A stretch of DNA of 28,458 nucleotides from DATKBT01 sp035546295 (GTDB lineage Bacteria > Acidobacteriota > Thermoanaerobaculia > Multivoradales > Multivoraceae): contig DATKBT010000084.1 of NCBI GenBank assembly GCA_035546295.1, positions 1-28,458 of the forward strand. Reading direction: 5' to 3'. Each line of letters opens with the position of its first letter. Position 1 is the stretch's first letter. Position numbers and translations under genes: made by a program. A model generated the notes under the pieces. That model ran no database searches. It had not been told where the DNA came from and was given only the letters and a program-made list of their open reading frames with translations. This document shows positions 1 to 7,924 of the stretch, one piece after another.

Positions 1-183
1 GTAGCAGGTGTTGGTCGTCGCGCCCGTGAACCAGCGGTAGAGGGGGCGCGCGCGCGCGGCCGCCGAGTCGTCGAGGACGCGATCCCAGCGGCGCTGCCAG
101 TGGAGGGGCTCGGCGGCGGCGGCCCAGAAGCCCTCGGGGTCCCTTCGCCAGGCGTCGTAGGTGTCGGCGTAGTGGGAGGTCAC
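1..183 (-). CDS. prpE: Propionyl-CoA synthetase, N-terminal fragment
   Basis: The first 61 codons of an acyl-CoA synthetase; the rest lies beyond the left edge. The enzyme would activate propionate (or acetate) with ATP and CoA. The visible part matches the short N-terminal domain of the acetyl/propionyl-CoA synthetase family: a DPEGFW segment near residue 16, a W..R WDRVLDD segment near residues 29-37, and YRWFTG followed by TNTCY at the edge. The NTCY ending is typical of PrpE, whereas AcsA usually has NVSYN there. The start is GTG at 183, overlapping the stop codon of the Uma2 gene by four bases (GTGA), which suggests translational coupling. The distinction between propionyl- and acetyl-CoA synthetase rests on few residues. 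Confidence 0.75.
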   Translation of the reverse strand, partial: MTSHYADTYDAWRRDPEGFWAAAAEPLHWQRRWDRVLDDSAAARARPLYRWFTGATTNTCY

Positions 184-782
184 CGTCCGCTTCCGGGCTC
201 CGGTGAACCCGCCGGCTCGAGGGCGATCCCGCGGTAGACCTCGTCGACCTCGATCGTGGCCTCGATCACGGACAGCCGGAGCGTCTCACCGGAGGACGCC
301 GCCTCCTGTTGCCAGGCGCCGCCTTCCTGATGCCACGTCTCGAGGCGGGGCGTGCGATGGGAGGCGAGGACGACGGCCGCCATCGACGGGATCGACCGAT
401 AGTGTTCGAGCTTCTTGCCACGGTCGTAGTCCTCGGTGGAGTCGCTCAACACCTCGACCACGACGGTCGGGTTGACGATGGTCGTCGCGCTGTCGGGGTC
501 GCTCTCGAGCTCTCCGCAGATCACGGTCACGTCGGGGTAGGTCGCCAGTCCGGAGCGCATCGCCCGGACGCGGAGATCCGAGCTGTAGACGCGGCCGGGA
601 CCCCCACGGAGCTGGAGATGCAGTGAGCTGGAGATGGCGACGGCGAGCGCGGCGTGTGCGGGCGTGCCGCCCGCCATGCCGTAGATCTCGCCATCGAGAT
701 ACTCGTGCTTGACGTGGCTCGCCTCCTCGAGGGCGAGGTAGTCCCGGTACGTGTAGCGGTGGAGCGCCGTCGGAGCCGACAT
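180..782 (-). CDS. Uma2 family PD-(D/E)XK endonuclease-like protein
   Basis: A 200-residue protein of the Uma2 (DUF820) family, which has the restriction-endonuclease fold. It starts with the usual N-terminal region (YTYRDYLALEE), then E28 in HEYLDGEIY. The nuclease core residues are present: D84 in TYPDVTV, E110 in VVEVLS, and K123/K124 in GKKLEHY. The length is normal for the family. The ATG at 782 lies 11 bases after the glycosyltransferase stop, and its own stop overlaps the prpE start, so the three genes are probably cotranscribed. Substrate and role of Uma2 proteins are poorly known; they are usually found in many scattered copies per genome, so the neighbours say little about function. 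Confidence 0.9.
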   Translation of the reverse strand: MSAPTALHRYTYRDYLALEEASHVKHEYLDGEIYGMAGGTPAHAALAVAISSSLHLQLRGGPGRVYSSDLRVRAMRSGLATYPDVTVICGELESDPDSATTIVNPTVVVEVLSDSTEDYDRGKKLEHYRSIPSMAAVVLASHRTPRLETWHQEGGAWQQEAASSGETLRLSVIEATIEVDEVYRGIALEPAGSPEPGSGR

Positions 783-793
783 CTGACGCAATC

Positions 794-2071
794 CTACCGG
801 CTCCCGGCATCGCCATGATCCTCGGGCCCGCTCCATCGGCGCGCGTTCGAGCGCATTCGTCGGATGAGCAGCGCGGCGGTCAGCGGGGGGGCCGCCAGCA
901 TCGGCAGGCTCAGAGCCACCTGCACGGCGACCGCGTAGTGGTCGAAGCCCCCGGGCTGGAGGAAGAGCTGGAGGGCGACCAGGGCGAGGACGGCGAGCGC
1001 GGTCAGCCGGCGGCGTCGACCCACCGCGGCGCTCGGGTTCCCGAGATCGCTCGCGGGGTCGCGGGCCAGGTCGGGCCAGTGGACGGCGAGCGCGAGGGTC
1101 AGGAACGGCAGCCCGAGAATCAGCGTGTGCGACCACACCAGCGGGGCAGCGCACATCGCACCTGCGAGCGCCACGACGGCTCGCTCGATGCGGTCGCGCG
1201 TCCACCAGGAGGCCGCGGCGGCCAGCGCAACGTAGACGATGGCGAGCACCGCGAAGCGCGGCAACGGCAAACCGAGCAGCCGGAACAGCCGCTCGAAGGA
1301 GACGGTGCGGATCGTGCTCAGCACCTCGACCGGCTGGGTCAGGAGCTCGCGCGAGAAGGGGACCGCGAACAGCACCAGCGCGGCGAGCGCCAACCCGAGG
1401 GCGCTCGCTCGCTGCTCCGGTCCGAGCACCGAGAGCGGCGGCGCGCCGCCGCTCCGGCTGCGGCGCACGCCGGGCGTCGCGAGGGCCACCAGGGCCGGTA
1501 CCGCGAGCGGCTTGATCGCGACGCTGGCGCCGAGCAGGAGCCCTGCCCGGAGTGGCCGGTGTCCGGCGAGCAGGACCCCGGCCGCGACCAGCAGCGCGGT
1601 GAGCACCGAGACGTTGCCGGTGCGCAGCGCCAGAGAGATGCCGGGCGCAGCGAGTAGCGGCGCGCAAAGCAGCGGGCGCAGCCACCACCGCCGCTCGTCG
1701 ACCGGGAAGTGGATGCCGGCGAGCCAGACCAGCAGGATCGCTGCGGCGAGGTTGGCGAGGCGCCAGGCGAGCCACGCCGGGATCGCCGATGCCTTCTCGG
1801 TCGCGGCCCAGAGGTAGGCGAAGGCGGCCGGATAGTAGTAGCCGGGGACCTGGAAGGGGGACTCGCCGGTGGCGACGGCGCGTGCCGCCGCGACGTAGAT
1901 CGTCTCGTCGGCGAACTCGCCGGTGCGCAGCAGGACGCGGTGGTACAGGGCGAGGGCGACGAGGGACAGCAGGCCGATCGCGATCAGGTGACGGCGCACG
2001 CCTTGGTCGAGCCACTCCCGCTCCCACTGCGCGACCGTGGCTCCGTCGGGGGGGTGATCGCGGACGGCCAT
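794..2071 (-). CDS. GT87-type (DUF2029) membrane glycosyltransferase
   Basis: A 425-residue polytopic membrane protein. About ten hydrophobic segments follow a short cytoplasmic N-terminus, starting near residue 25 (LIAIGLLSLVALALYHRVLL). An early loop carries FADETIYVAAARA, the acidic region typical of polyprenyl-phosphate-dependent mannosyltransferases of the GT87/DUF2029 group, and YYYPAAFAYLWA follows it. A later SVAIKPLAVPAL segment also fits this group. It would transfer a sugar from a lipid carrier on the outer face of the membrane; donor and acceptor are unknown. The start at 2071 is the last methionine before the first helix; an ATG at 2173 is possible but would add an arginine-rich, non-conserved tail. 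It leads a three-gene minus-strand run. Confidence 0.8.
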   Translation of the reverse strand: MAVRDHPPDGATVAQWEREWLDQGVRRHLIAIGLLSLVALALYHRVLLRTGEFADETIYVAAARAVATGESPFQVPGYYYPAAFAYLWAATEKASAIPAWLAWRLANLAAAILLVWLAGIHFPVDERRWWLRPLLCAPLLAAPGISLALRTGNVSVLTALLVAAGVLLAGHRPLRAGLLLGASVAIKPLAVPALVALATPGVRRSRSGGAPPLSVLGPEQRASALGLALAALVLFAVPFSRELLTQPVEVLSTIRTVSFERLFRLLGLPLPRFAVLAIVYVALAAAASWWTRDRIERAVVALAGAMCAAPLVWSHTLILGLPFLTLALAVHWPDLARDPASDLGNPSAAVGRRRRLTALAVLALVALQLFLQPGGFDHYAVAVQVALSLPMLAAPPLTAALLIRRMRSNARRWSGPEDHGDAGSR

Positions 2072-2273
2072 GGAGGTTCGAGCGACGAGCGCGCCGCGTC
2101 TCGGGCATCCGACCCTCGATCCCGGCTCGGAGTCCTGGGATCGGCGAAGCTCGATGGGGTGGGAGCGCACCATCGTAACCAACTGCGTCGAACCGTTGCG
2201 CCAGGGCAGAGCACTCCCGGACGGTAGACTCCGCCGGAGCCGACGGAGCACGCGAACGACCGGAACGAGACGG
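2072..2273. promoter_or_regulatory. Divergent intergenic region between GT87 gene and fhs
   Basis: Both promoters for the divergent genes should lie in these 202 bases. A possible plus-strand -10 box, TAGACT, is at 2225-2230, but no convincing -35 box stands at the right distance. No strong Shine-Dalgarno sequence precedes the fhs ATG. No long repeat or operator-like palindrome was seen. Confidence 0.35.
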
Positions 2274-3916
2274 ATGGGCGAGGACAGCAGGGGAGTGCGC
2301 CCGATCGAGGAGGTCGCCGCCGACCTCGGGATCGGGGCCGAGCAACTGGTCTCGTACGGCCAGGACATGGCGAAGGTGCGGCCCGAGGCGCGCGAGGGGC
2401 CGCGGCCCGGCCGCCTCGTGCTGGTGTCGGCGATCACGCCCACCAGTGCCGGGGAGGGCAAGACGACGACCTCGATCGGGCTCGCCCAGGGGCTCACGTG
2501 CCTGGGCGAGCGGGTGTGCCTGGCGCTGCGCGAGCCGTCGCTCGGCCCGGTCTTCGGCGCAAGGGGGGAGCCACCGGTGGCGGACGCTCGGTGCTGGTGC
2601 CCAGCGACGAGATCAACCTCCACTTCACCGGCGACTTCCACGCGATCACCAGCGCCAACAACCTGCTGTCGGCGCTGATCGACAATCAAGTGTACTGGAG
2701 CAACGAGCTCGAGATCGACCCGCGACGGATCCTCTGGCGGCGGGTCGTCGACCTCAACGACCGGGCGCTCCGGCACGTCGTCATCGGCCTCGGCGGGCGG
2801 CTCCAGGGGGTGCCGCGCGAGACCGGCTTCGACATTACGCCGGCCTCCGAGGTGATGGCGGCGCTCTGCCTCGCCGAGGACGCCGCCGACCTGCGCGCGC
2901 GCCTCGACCGTCTGCTGGTGGGCTTCACCTACAAGGGGGAGCCCGTCCTCGCGCGCGACCTCCTGGCATCGGGATCGATGGTCGTGCTGCTTCGGCACGC
3001 GCTCCTGCCCAACCTCGTGCAGACCGGCGAGGGCGTGCCGGCGTTCGTGCACGGCGGGCCGTTCGCCAACATCGCCCACGGCTGCAACTCGGTGATCGCC
3101 ACCAAGATGGCGATGGCCCACGCCGACTGGACGGTAACCGAGGCGGGGTTCGGCTTCGACCTCGGCGCCGAGAAATTCTTCGACATCAAGTGCGTCTCGG
3201 CGGGGCTGGAGCCCGCCGCGGTGGTGTTGGTCGCCACCGTGCGAGCGCTCAAGCGCCACGGCGGGATCCCGGAACCGGGCCTCGGGCTCGAGGACGCGGC
3301 GGCCGCCGAGCGGGGACTGCCGAACCTCGTCAAGCACGTCGAGAACATCCGCGCGTTCGGGGTGCACCCGGTGGTCGCTCTCAACCGCTTCGGCACCGAT
3401 CGCGCCGGCGAGGTCGCCGTCGTGCGCCGCGCCTGCGAGGATCTCGGCGCACCGTTCGCCGAGGCCGACCACTTCGCGCGCGGCGGCGAAGGGGCGGAGC
3501 AGCTCGCGCGCACCGTGATCGCCCAGACCGAGGATCAGCCGCAGCCGTTTCGGCCGCTCTACGACTGGTCCGATCCGATCGAGAAGAAGGTCGAGACCAT
3601 CGCGGGCACGATGTACGGCGCGACCGGCGTGATCTACACCAAGGGCGCGCGCACCGCGCTCGAGGCGATCGAGCGGCTCGGCTACGGCGGCCTCCCGGTG
3701 TGCATGGCCAAGACCCCGGCGTCGCTGACCGACGACCCGCGGCTCGCCGGGCGTCCTCGGGGTTTCGAGATCACGGTCAGCGACTTCGTGGTCTCGGCCG
3801 GAGCAGGCTTCGTCGTCGCGTTGCTCGGAGACATCCTGCGCATGCCGGGGCTGCCCAAAGTGCCGCAGGCGAACCAGATCGATCTGGTCGACGGCGAGAT
3901 CGTCGGGATGTCATGA
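2274..3916 (+). CDS. fhs: Formate-tetrahydrofolate ligase, interrupted by a one-base frameshift
   Basis: Formate-tetrahydrofolate ligase joins formate to tetrahydrofolate with ATP to give 10-formyl-THF for one-carbon metabolism. The start at 2274 gives the family N-terminus (VRPIEEVAADLGI), the P-loop TPTSAGEGKTTT at residues 55-66, and LREPSLGPVFG to residue 95. The frame is then lost: the expected KGGATGGG, INLHFTGDFHAI and the remaining ~450 residues continue in the +2 frame, from about 2561 to the TGA at 3916. With one base restored the protein is about 547 residues, close to the usual 555. Conservation on both sides is good, so this is either a very recent mutation or a sequence error. 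Read literally, it makes two fragments, with the P-loop separated from the rest. Confidence 0.9.
2559..2568 (+). other. Frameshift site in fhs
   Basis: The codons for VFG end at 2558 and the in-frame AAG GGG GGA (Lys-Gly-Gly) resumes at 2561, leaving only two bases (GC) where the family has one whole codon. Next to it is a run of six G (2563-2568). Either one base is missing from the GC pair, which keeps the conserved Lys, or one G is missing from the run, which would give Ala-Arg-Gly-Gly. Confidence 0.85.
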
Positions 3917-3946
3917 GGGGGAACTGGGCCGACCAGGCCAGCGGGA

Positions 3947-4019
3947 AGCGGGCTCGTGGTATGACCGAGCTACGTGCTCGCCGCTCGATGGGGAGCGGTG
4001 AGAACACCACGAGCCCGCT
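3947..4019 (+). repeat. Perfect 14-bp inverted repeat enclosing two hairpins
   Basis: AGCGGGCTCGTGGT at 3947-3960 is exactly complementary to 4006-4019. The 45 bases between hold two further hairpins: CGAGC/GCTCG (3966-3970 with 3976-3980, 5-base loop) and CCGCTC/GAGCGG (3981-3986 with 3993-3998, 6-base loop). The RNA could form a compact three-way junction between the fhs stop (3916) and the dehydrogenase start (4024). There is no U-tract, so it is not a classical intrinsic terminator. A structured leader or a REP-like dispersed element are the main alternatives. Confidence 0.75.
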
Positions 4020-4023
4020 GGCA

Positions 4024-4923
4024 ATGGCCGATCGGAGCTTCGGAAAGCGGACCCGCGCCGACGAGGTCGTGCGCGGGATGGACCTCTCCGGCCGCCTCGT
4101 GGTGGTCACCGGCGCCAACGCCGGGATCGGCTTCGAGACCGCTCGCAGCCTCGCCTCGGCGGGAGCGCACGTGGTGCTCGGCTGCCGGCGGCGAGACGCG
4201 GGGGACGAGGCGGCGTCGAGGATCCGTGCTCGGCACCCCGGCGCTCGGGTGGAGGCCTCGGAGCTAGACCTCGCCTCATACGAAAGCGTGCGCGCCTTCG
4301 CCGAGCGCCTCGAGGCCGACAGCGTCGACGTGCTGGTGTGCAATGCGGGCGTCGTCAACATGCGCTACCGCGAGACCGAGAGCGGCTTCGAGCACACCGT
4401 CGGCGTCTGTCACCTGGGTCACTTCCTGTTGGCCCACGAGCTCCTGCCGAGGCTGCTCGCGGGCGGGAGCGGGCGGGTGGTCGTGGTGTCGAGCGAGTCG
4501 CACCGCTCGCCAGCCACCCTCGACTTCGACCGCCTGCCGCTCTCGCGCGAGCGCTACCACGGGCTGGTCGCCTACGGGCAGGCGAAGCTGTGCAACGTGC
4601 TGTTCGCCAACGAGCTGCAGCGGCGGTTCCACGACCGCGGGCTGACTGCCTGCAGCCTGCACCCCGGTACTCTGGTCACCACGCGGATCGGTCGCGACGC
4701 GTGGTGGGTGCGCCTGGTGATGCTGCTGGTCAGCCCGTTCACCAAGAATGCCGCCCAGGGCGCGGCGACCAGCGTCTACTGCGCGACCCACCCGGACGGC
4801 GAGGAGATCGGCGGCCGCTACTTCGACCACTGTCGCCCGAAGCACAGCAGCCGCGAGTCGAACGATGCCGGTGTCGCCGCGCGACTGTGGACGCTGAGCG
4901 AGGGATGGGTCGGGATCGCCTGA
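4024..4923 (+). CDS. Short-chain dehydrogenase/reductase, WWOX/retinol-dehydrogenase-like
   Basis: A 299-residue NAD(P)-dependent oxidoreductase. It has the cofactor motif TGANAGIG at 29-36, CNAG at 106-109, VVSSES near 154-159, and the active-site Y184-GQA-K188. The N-terminal lead-in (TRADEVV..MDLSGR), SSESHRS, a PFTK-x4-QGAAT segment and the C-terminal LWTLSEGW recall, from memory, the catalytic domain of animal WWOX and RDH11-14 type enzymes. The usual catalytic-tetrad Asn in the V-N-H-L-G-H-F context is Cys129 here, which may alter or weaken activity. The start at 4024 keeps the conserved lead-in; ATGs at 3961, 3988 and 4078 are alternatives. No clear Shine-Dalgarno is seen. It lies between fhs and a second dehydrogenase gene; its substrate cannot be told from the sequence. 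Confidence 0.85.
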   Translation: MADRSFGKRTRADEVVRGMDLSGRLVVVTGANAGIGFETARSLASAGAHVVLGCRRRDAGDEAASRIRARHPGARVEASELDLASYESVRAFAERLEADSVDVLVCNAGVVNMRYRETESGFEHTVGVCHLGHFLLAHELLPRLLAGGSGRVVVVSSESHRSPATLDFDRLPLSRERYHGLVAYGQAKLCNVLFANELQRRFHDRGLTACSLHPGTLVTTRIGRDAWWVRLVMLLVSPFTKNAAQGAATSVYCATHPDGEEIGGRYFDHCRPKHSSRESNDAGVAARLWTLSEGWVGIA

Positions 4924-4939
4924 TCCGCCGGAGCGGGAG

Positions 4940-4947
4940 AGGAGGTG
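4940..4947 (+). promoter_or_regulatory. Shine-Dalgarno deciding the second dehydrogenase start
   Basis: AGGAGGTG lies six bases before the GTG at 4954. It overlaps the upstream in-frame GTG at 4945, which is therefore unlikely to be the start. Confidence 0.75.
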
Positions 4948-4953
4948 CGATCG

Positions 4954-5748
4954 GTGCCGAGGCTCGAGGGCAAGAAGGCGATCGTGGTGGGCGCCGGACA
5001 GACCCCCGGCGAGACGATCGGCAACGGCCGCGCGATGGCGATTCTGTTCGCGCGCGAAGGGGCCGAGGTGCTGTGCGTCGATCGGGTGCTCGAGCGCGCG
5101 GAGGAGACCGTCGCGATGATCGAGGCGGACGGCGGCGCAGCGAGCGCGCTGCGCGCCGACGTCACCAGCGCCGCCGACTGCGAGGCGATCGCTCGGATCG
5201 GCCGCGAGCGACTCGGTCGCATCGACGTGCTGGTCAACAACGTCGGCATCGCGCGCGGTGACGCGCCGCCTCACGCGATCGACGAGCAGGCCTGGGACCT
5301 GATCTTCGACGTCAACCTCAAGGGCATGGCGCTGACCACTCGTCACGTGCTCACCGTGATGCGCGAGCAGCGCTCCGGCGCCATCCTCAACATCTCCTCG
5401 CTCGCCTCGATCGCGGGCCACCACATGGTGGCCTACGAGGTCTCGAAGATGGGCGTCAACCGGTTGACCACGGCGGTGGCCGCCGGCAACGCCTCCTACG
5501 GCATCCGCTGCAATGCGATCCTCCCGGGTCTGATGGACACGCCGATGGCGATCGTCGGCATCTCGGAGCGCCGCGGCATCAGCGAGGAGGCGCTGCGCGC
5601 CGAGCGCGACGCGCGGGTGCCGCTCGGCCGGATGGGGACGGGGTGGGACACCGCCTTCGCCGCCCTCTTCCTGGTCTCCGACGAGGCCAGGTTCGTGACC
5701 GGCGTCTGCCTGCCGGTCGACGGCGGCATGTCCACGCGCATCGGATGA
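4954..5748 (+). CDS. Short-chain dehydrogenase/reductase
   Basis: A 264-residue classical SDR oxidoreductase. The glycine-rich cofactor loop is of the longer form, GAGQTPGETIGNGRA at residues 13-27. NNVG (95-98) replaces NNAG. The full catalytic tetrad is present: N121 (FDVNLKG), S148/S149, Y161 and K165 (YEVSK). The C-terminus has TGVCLPVDGGM, the usual end of this family. Relatives are often labelled glucose 1-dehydrogenase or 3-oxoacyl-ACP reductase, but the substrate cannot be assigned. The GTG start at 4954 has a strong ribosome binding site. It follows the WWOX-like gene by 30 bases and is probably cotranscribed with it. Confidence 0.88.
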   Translation: MPRLEGKKAIVVGAGQTPGETIGNGRAMAILFAREGAEVLCVDRVLERAEETVAMIEADGGAASALRADVTSAADCEAIARIGRERLGRIDVLVNNVGIARGDAPPHAIDEQAWDLIFDVNLKGMALTTRHVLTVMREQRSGAILNISSLASIAGHHMVAYEVSKMGVNRLTTAVAAGNASYGIRCNAILPGLMDTPMAIVGISERRGISEEALRAERDARVPLGRMGTGWDTAFAALFLVSDEARFVTGVCLPVDGGMSTRIG

Positions 5749-5854
5749 GGCCGGCTGCGGGCGCGAGGTCGTCCGGAACCGGCGGCGGCTGCGTATCGTC
5801 CGAAGACCGTGCCGGTGCCCGAGTCGTCAGGGATGGAGGAGCGGAGCCCGATCG

Positions 5855-6949
5855 CTACGAGGGGCTCGCGGCCGAGGCGGGCATCTCGGCGGTCGCCGGC
5901 TCCTGCTGCGACAGGCAATGGAGCGTGCCGAGGCCCCACACCAGCTCGACCGAATGGATGCCGACCACCTCGCGGTCGGGAAACAGCTCGGCGAGGATGC
6001 CGAGGGCGACCCGGTCGGCGGGGTCGTTGAAGGTCGGCACCAGCACGATGCCGTTGGCGACGTAGAAGTTCGCGTAGCTGGCGGGGAGTCGTTGACCGTC
6101 GAAGAACAGGGGCCTGGGCATCGGCAGGTCGACGATCTCGGGCCGCGCCCCGTCCTCGAGACGGGCGGCCTCGAGCCGCTCGCGGTTCTCGCCGAGCACC
6201 CGGTGGTTCGGGTCTGCGGCGTCGCTCTCGCGGCACAGCACGATGGTGCGCGGCGAGACGAAGCGGGCGAGGTCGTCGACGTGTCCGTGAGTGTCGTCGC
6301 CCGCGATGCCGCGGCCGAGCCAGATGGTGTTGGCAGCTCCCAGGACCGAAGCGAAGAGCTGCTCGTAGTGGGCTCGATCGAAGCCCGGGTTGCGGACCTG
6401 GACCTCCGGGTCGAGCAGGCACTCCTCGGTGGTCAGGATCGACCCCTGACCGTTGACGTCGATCGCGCCCCCCTCGAGCACCACCTGGCGCTTGCCCCGT
6501 TGGACCTCGATCAGCGAGACGCCGAGCGCCTTCGCCGCGCGGGCCGGGATCCGGGCGTCGCGGGTCGAGTTGCGGTACTTGGCCCACCCGTCGAATCGGA
6601 AGTGGGCGACGCAGCGGCGCCTGGCGCGGTCGAGGACGAAGACCGGTCCGGTGTCCCGCGTCCAGCTCCGGTCCGTCGCCCAGCGAAAGAGATCGACGCG
6701 CGCGAGGTCGACGCCGACCTTCTCCAGGGTCCGGCGGATGCGTAGCTCGTGGGGGCGATCGCGCACGATCAGACGCACCCTCTCCCGTGGGGCGAGCTTG
6801 CGCAGGATCTCGGCGTACACCCAGTGGATGGGTGCGAAGCGGCCGGGCCAGTCGGCGGCGTTGTGCGGCCAGGCGAGCCAAGTCGCCTCGTGGGGCTCCC
6901 ACTCGGCGGGCATCCGCGTCGGGCCGGTCTGCGCGCTGGACGCCGCCAT
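5855..6949 (-). CDS. aguA: Agmatine deiminase
   Basis: A 364-residue member of the peptidyl-arginine deiminase fold. It hydrolyses agmatine to N-carbamoylputrescine and ammonia in the cytosolic route from arginine to putrescine. The N-terminus MPAEWEPHEATWLAWP is diagnostic. Catalytic motifs are in order: TRDTGP (D99), LEGGAID near 158-164, DDTHGHVDDLARF (H223), and the nucleophile C345 in TLHCLSQQEP. The glycine stretch before the Cys reads WGLGTLHC rather than the usual GGG form, a small variation. The ATG at 6949 has AGGAG close upstream. It is 29 bases downstream of aguB, the enzyme for the next step, so the two form an operon. The last ~15 residues are Ala/Ser/Pro-rich. Confidence 0.93.
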   Translation of the reverse strand: MAASSAQTGPTRMPAEWEPHEATWLAWPHNAADWPGRFAPIHWVYAEILRKLAPRERVRLIVRDRPHELRIRRTLEKVGVDLARVDLFRWATDRSWTRDTGPVFVLDRARRRCVAHFRFDGWAKYRNSTRDARIPARAAKALGVSLIEVQRGKRQVVLEGGAIDVNGQGSILTTEECLLDPEVQVRNPGFDRAHYEQLFASVLGAANTIWLGRGIAGDDTHGHVDDLARFVSPRTIVLCRESDAADPNHRVLGENRERLEAARLEDGARPEIVDLPMPRPLFFDGQRLPASYANFYVANGIVLVPTFNDPADRVALGILAELFPDREVVGIHSVELVWGLGTLHCLSQQEPATAEMPASAASPS

Positions 6950-6978
6950 TCTCCTGCCTTCAGCCGCCGTCGCTCGTT

Positions 6979-7881
6979 TCAATCCAGGAACCGCCGGTCG
7001 ATGCCGTCGTAAGCGTCGATGCGCCGGTCGCGCAGGAAGGGCCAGTTGCGGCGCGCGTCCTCGATCCGCGTGGGGTCGACCTCCGCGATCAGGATCGCCT
7101 CCGCGCCGATCGACGCCTCGGCGATGACCACCCCGAACGGGTCGGCCACGAACGACGTGCCCCAGAACTCGAGACCCGCGCCGCCCTCCGGCGGGATCTC
7201 GTGCCCCACCCGGTTGACCGCCGCGACGAAGACGCCGTTGGCGATGGCGTGCGATCGCTGCATGGTCTGCCAGGCGGAGAGCTGAGCGGAGCCGTGCTCC
7301 GCCTTCTCGTGCGGATGCCAGCCGATGGCGGTGGGGTAGAAGAGCACCTGCGCGCCGCGCAGGGCGGTGAGGCGCGCTCCCTCCGGGTACCACTGGTCCC
7401 AGCAGATCAGCGTGCCGACCCGTCCGGCCTCGGTATCGAACGCGCGAAAGCCGAGGTCGCCGGGGGTGAAGTAGAACTTCTCGTAGAACAACGGGTCGTC
7501 GGGGATGTGCATCTTGCGGTAGAGACCCGCGATCTCGCCGCGCTCGTCGAGCAGCACCGAGCTGTTGTGGTAGAGCCCGGCGGCACGCCGCTCGAAGATC
7601 GGCGCGAACACCGCCACGCCTTCTTCGCGCGCGACCCGGCCGAGCGCCTCGGTCGAGGGACCGGGGACCGGCTCCGCGAGGTCGAACAACTCGGCGTCCT
7701 CCTTCTGGCAGAAGTAGGGCGAGCGGTAGAGCTCGGGCAGGCAGATGATCTCGGCGCCTTGGCGCGCCGCGTCGCGCACCATCGCGACCGCCTTCTCGAC
7801 GTTGGCGTCGAGGTCGGCGGACATCGCCATCTGGACGGCGCCGATGCGATAGGAGCTCTTCGTGGACGGGCTCGCGGGCAT
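6979..7881 (-). CDS. aguB: N-carbamoylputrescine amidase
   Basis: A 300-residue nitrilase-superfamily amidohydrolase that converts N-carbamoylputrescine to putrescine, CO2 and ammonia. The Glu-Lys-Cys triad is visible: E50 in CLPELYRSPYF, K123 in YRKMHIPDD, and C160 in LICWDQWYPE. The surrounding PLFYEKFYFTPGD and PTAIGW segments are typical of AguB rather than other nitrilases. The length is normal. The ATG at 7881 is chosen; an in-frame GTG at 7890 would add only three residues. Just upstream by 43 bases is the end of a haloperoxidase-like gene with no visible terminator between, so aguBA may be read from the longer upstream transcript or from a promoter inside that gene. Confidence 0.93.
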   Translation of the reverse strand: MPASPSTKSSYRIGAVQMAMSADLDANVEKAVAMVRDAARQGAEIICLPELYRSPYFCQKEDAELFDLAEPVPGPSTEALGRVAREEGVAVFAPIFERRAAGLYHNSSVLLDERGEIAGLYRKMHIPDDPLFYEKFYFTPGDLGFRAFDTEAGRVGTLICWDQWYPEGARLTALRGAQVLFYPTAIGWHPHEKAEHGSAQLSAWQTMQRSHAIANGVFVAAVNRVGHEIPPEGGAGLEFWGTSFVADPFGVVIAEASIGAEAILIAEVDPTRIEDARRNWPFLRDRRIDAYDGIDRRFLD

Positions 7882-7924
7882 GAAGCCCACAGTCTAGCCT
7901 GACGTCGACCGGGTCCCGATCCGA

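Noticed and set aside
5749..5854. Terminator between the convergent dehydrogenase and aguA genes
   Set aside because: Only short GC-rich pairings and no T-run on either strand.
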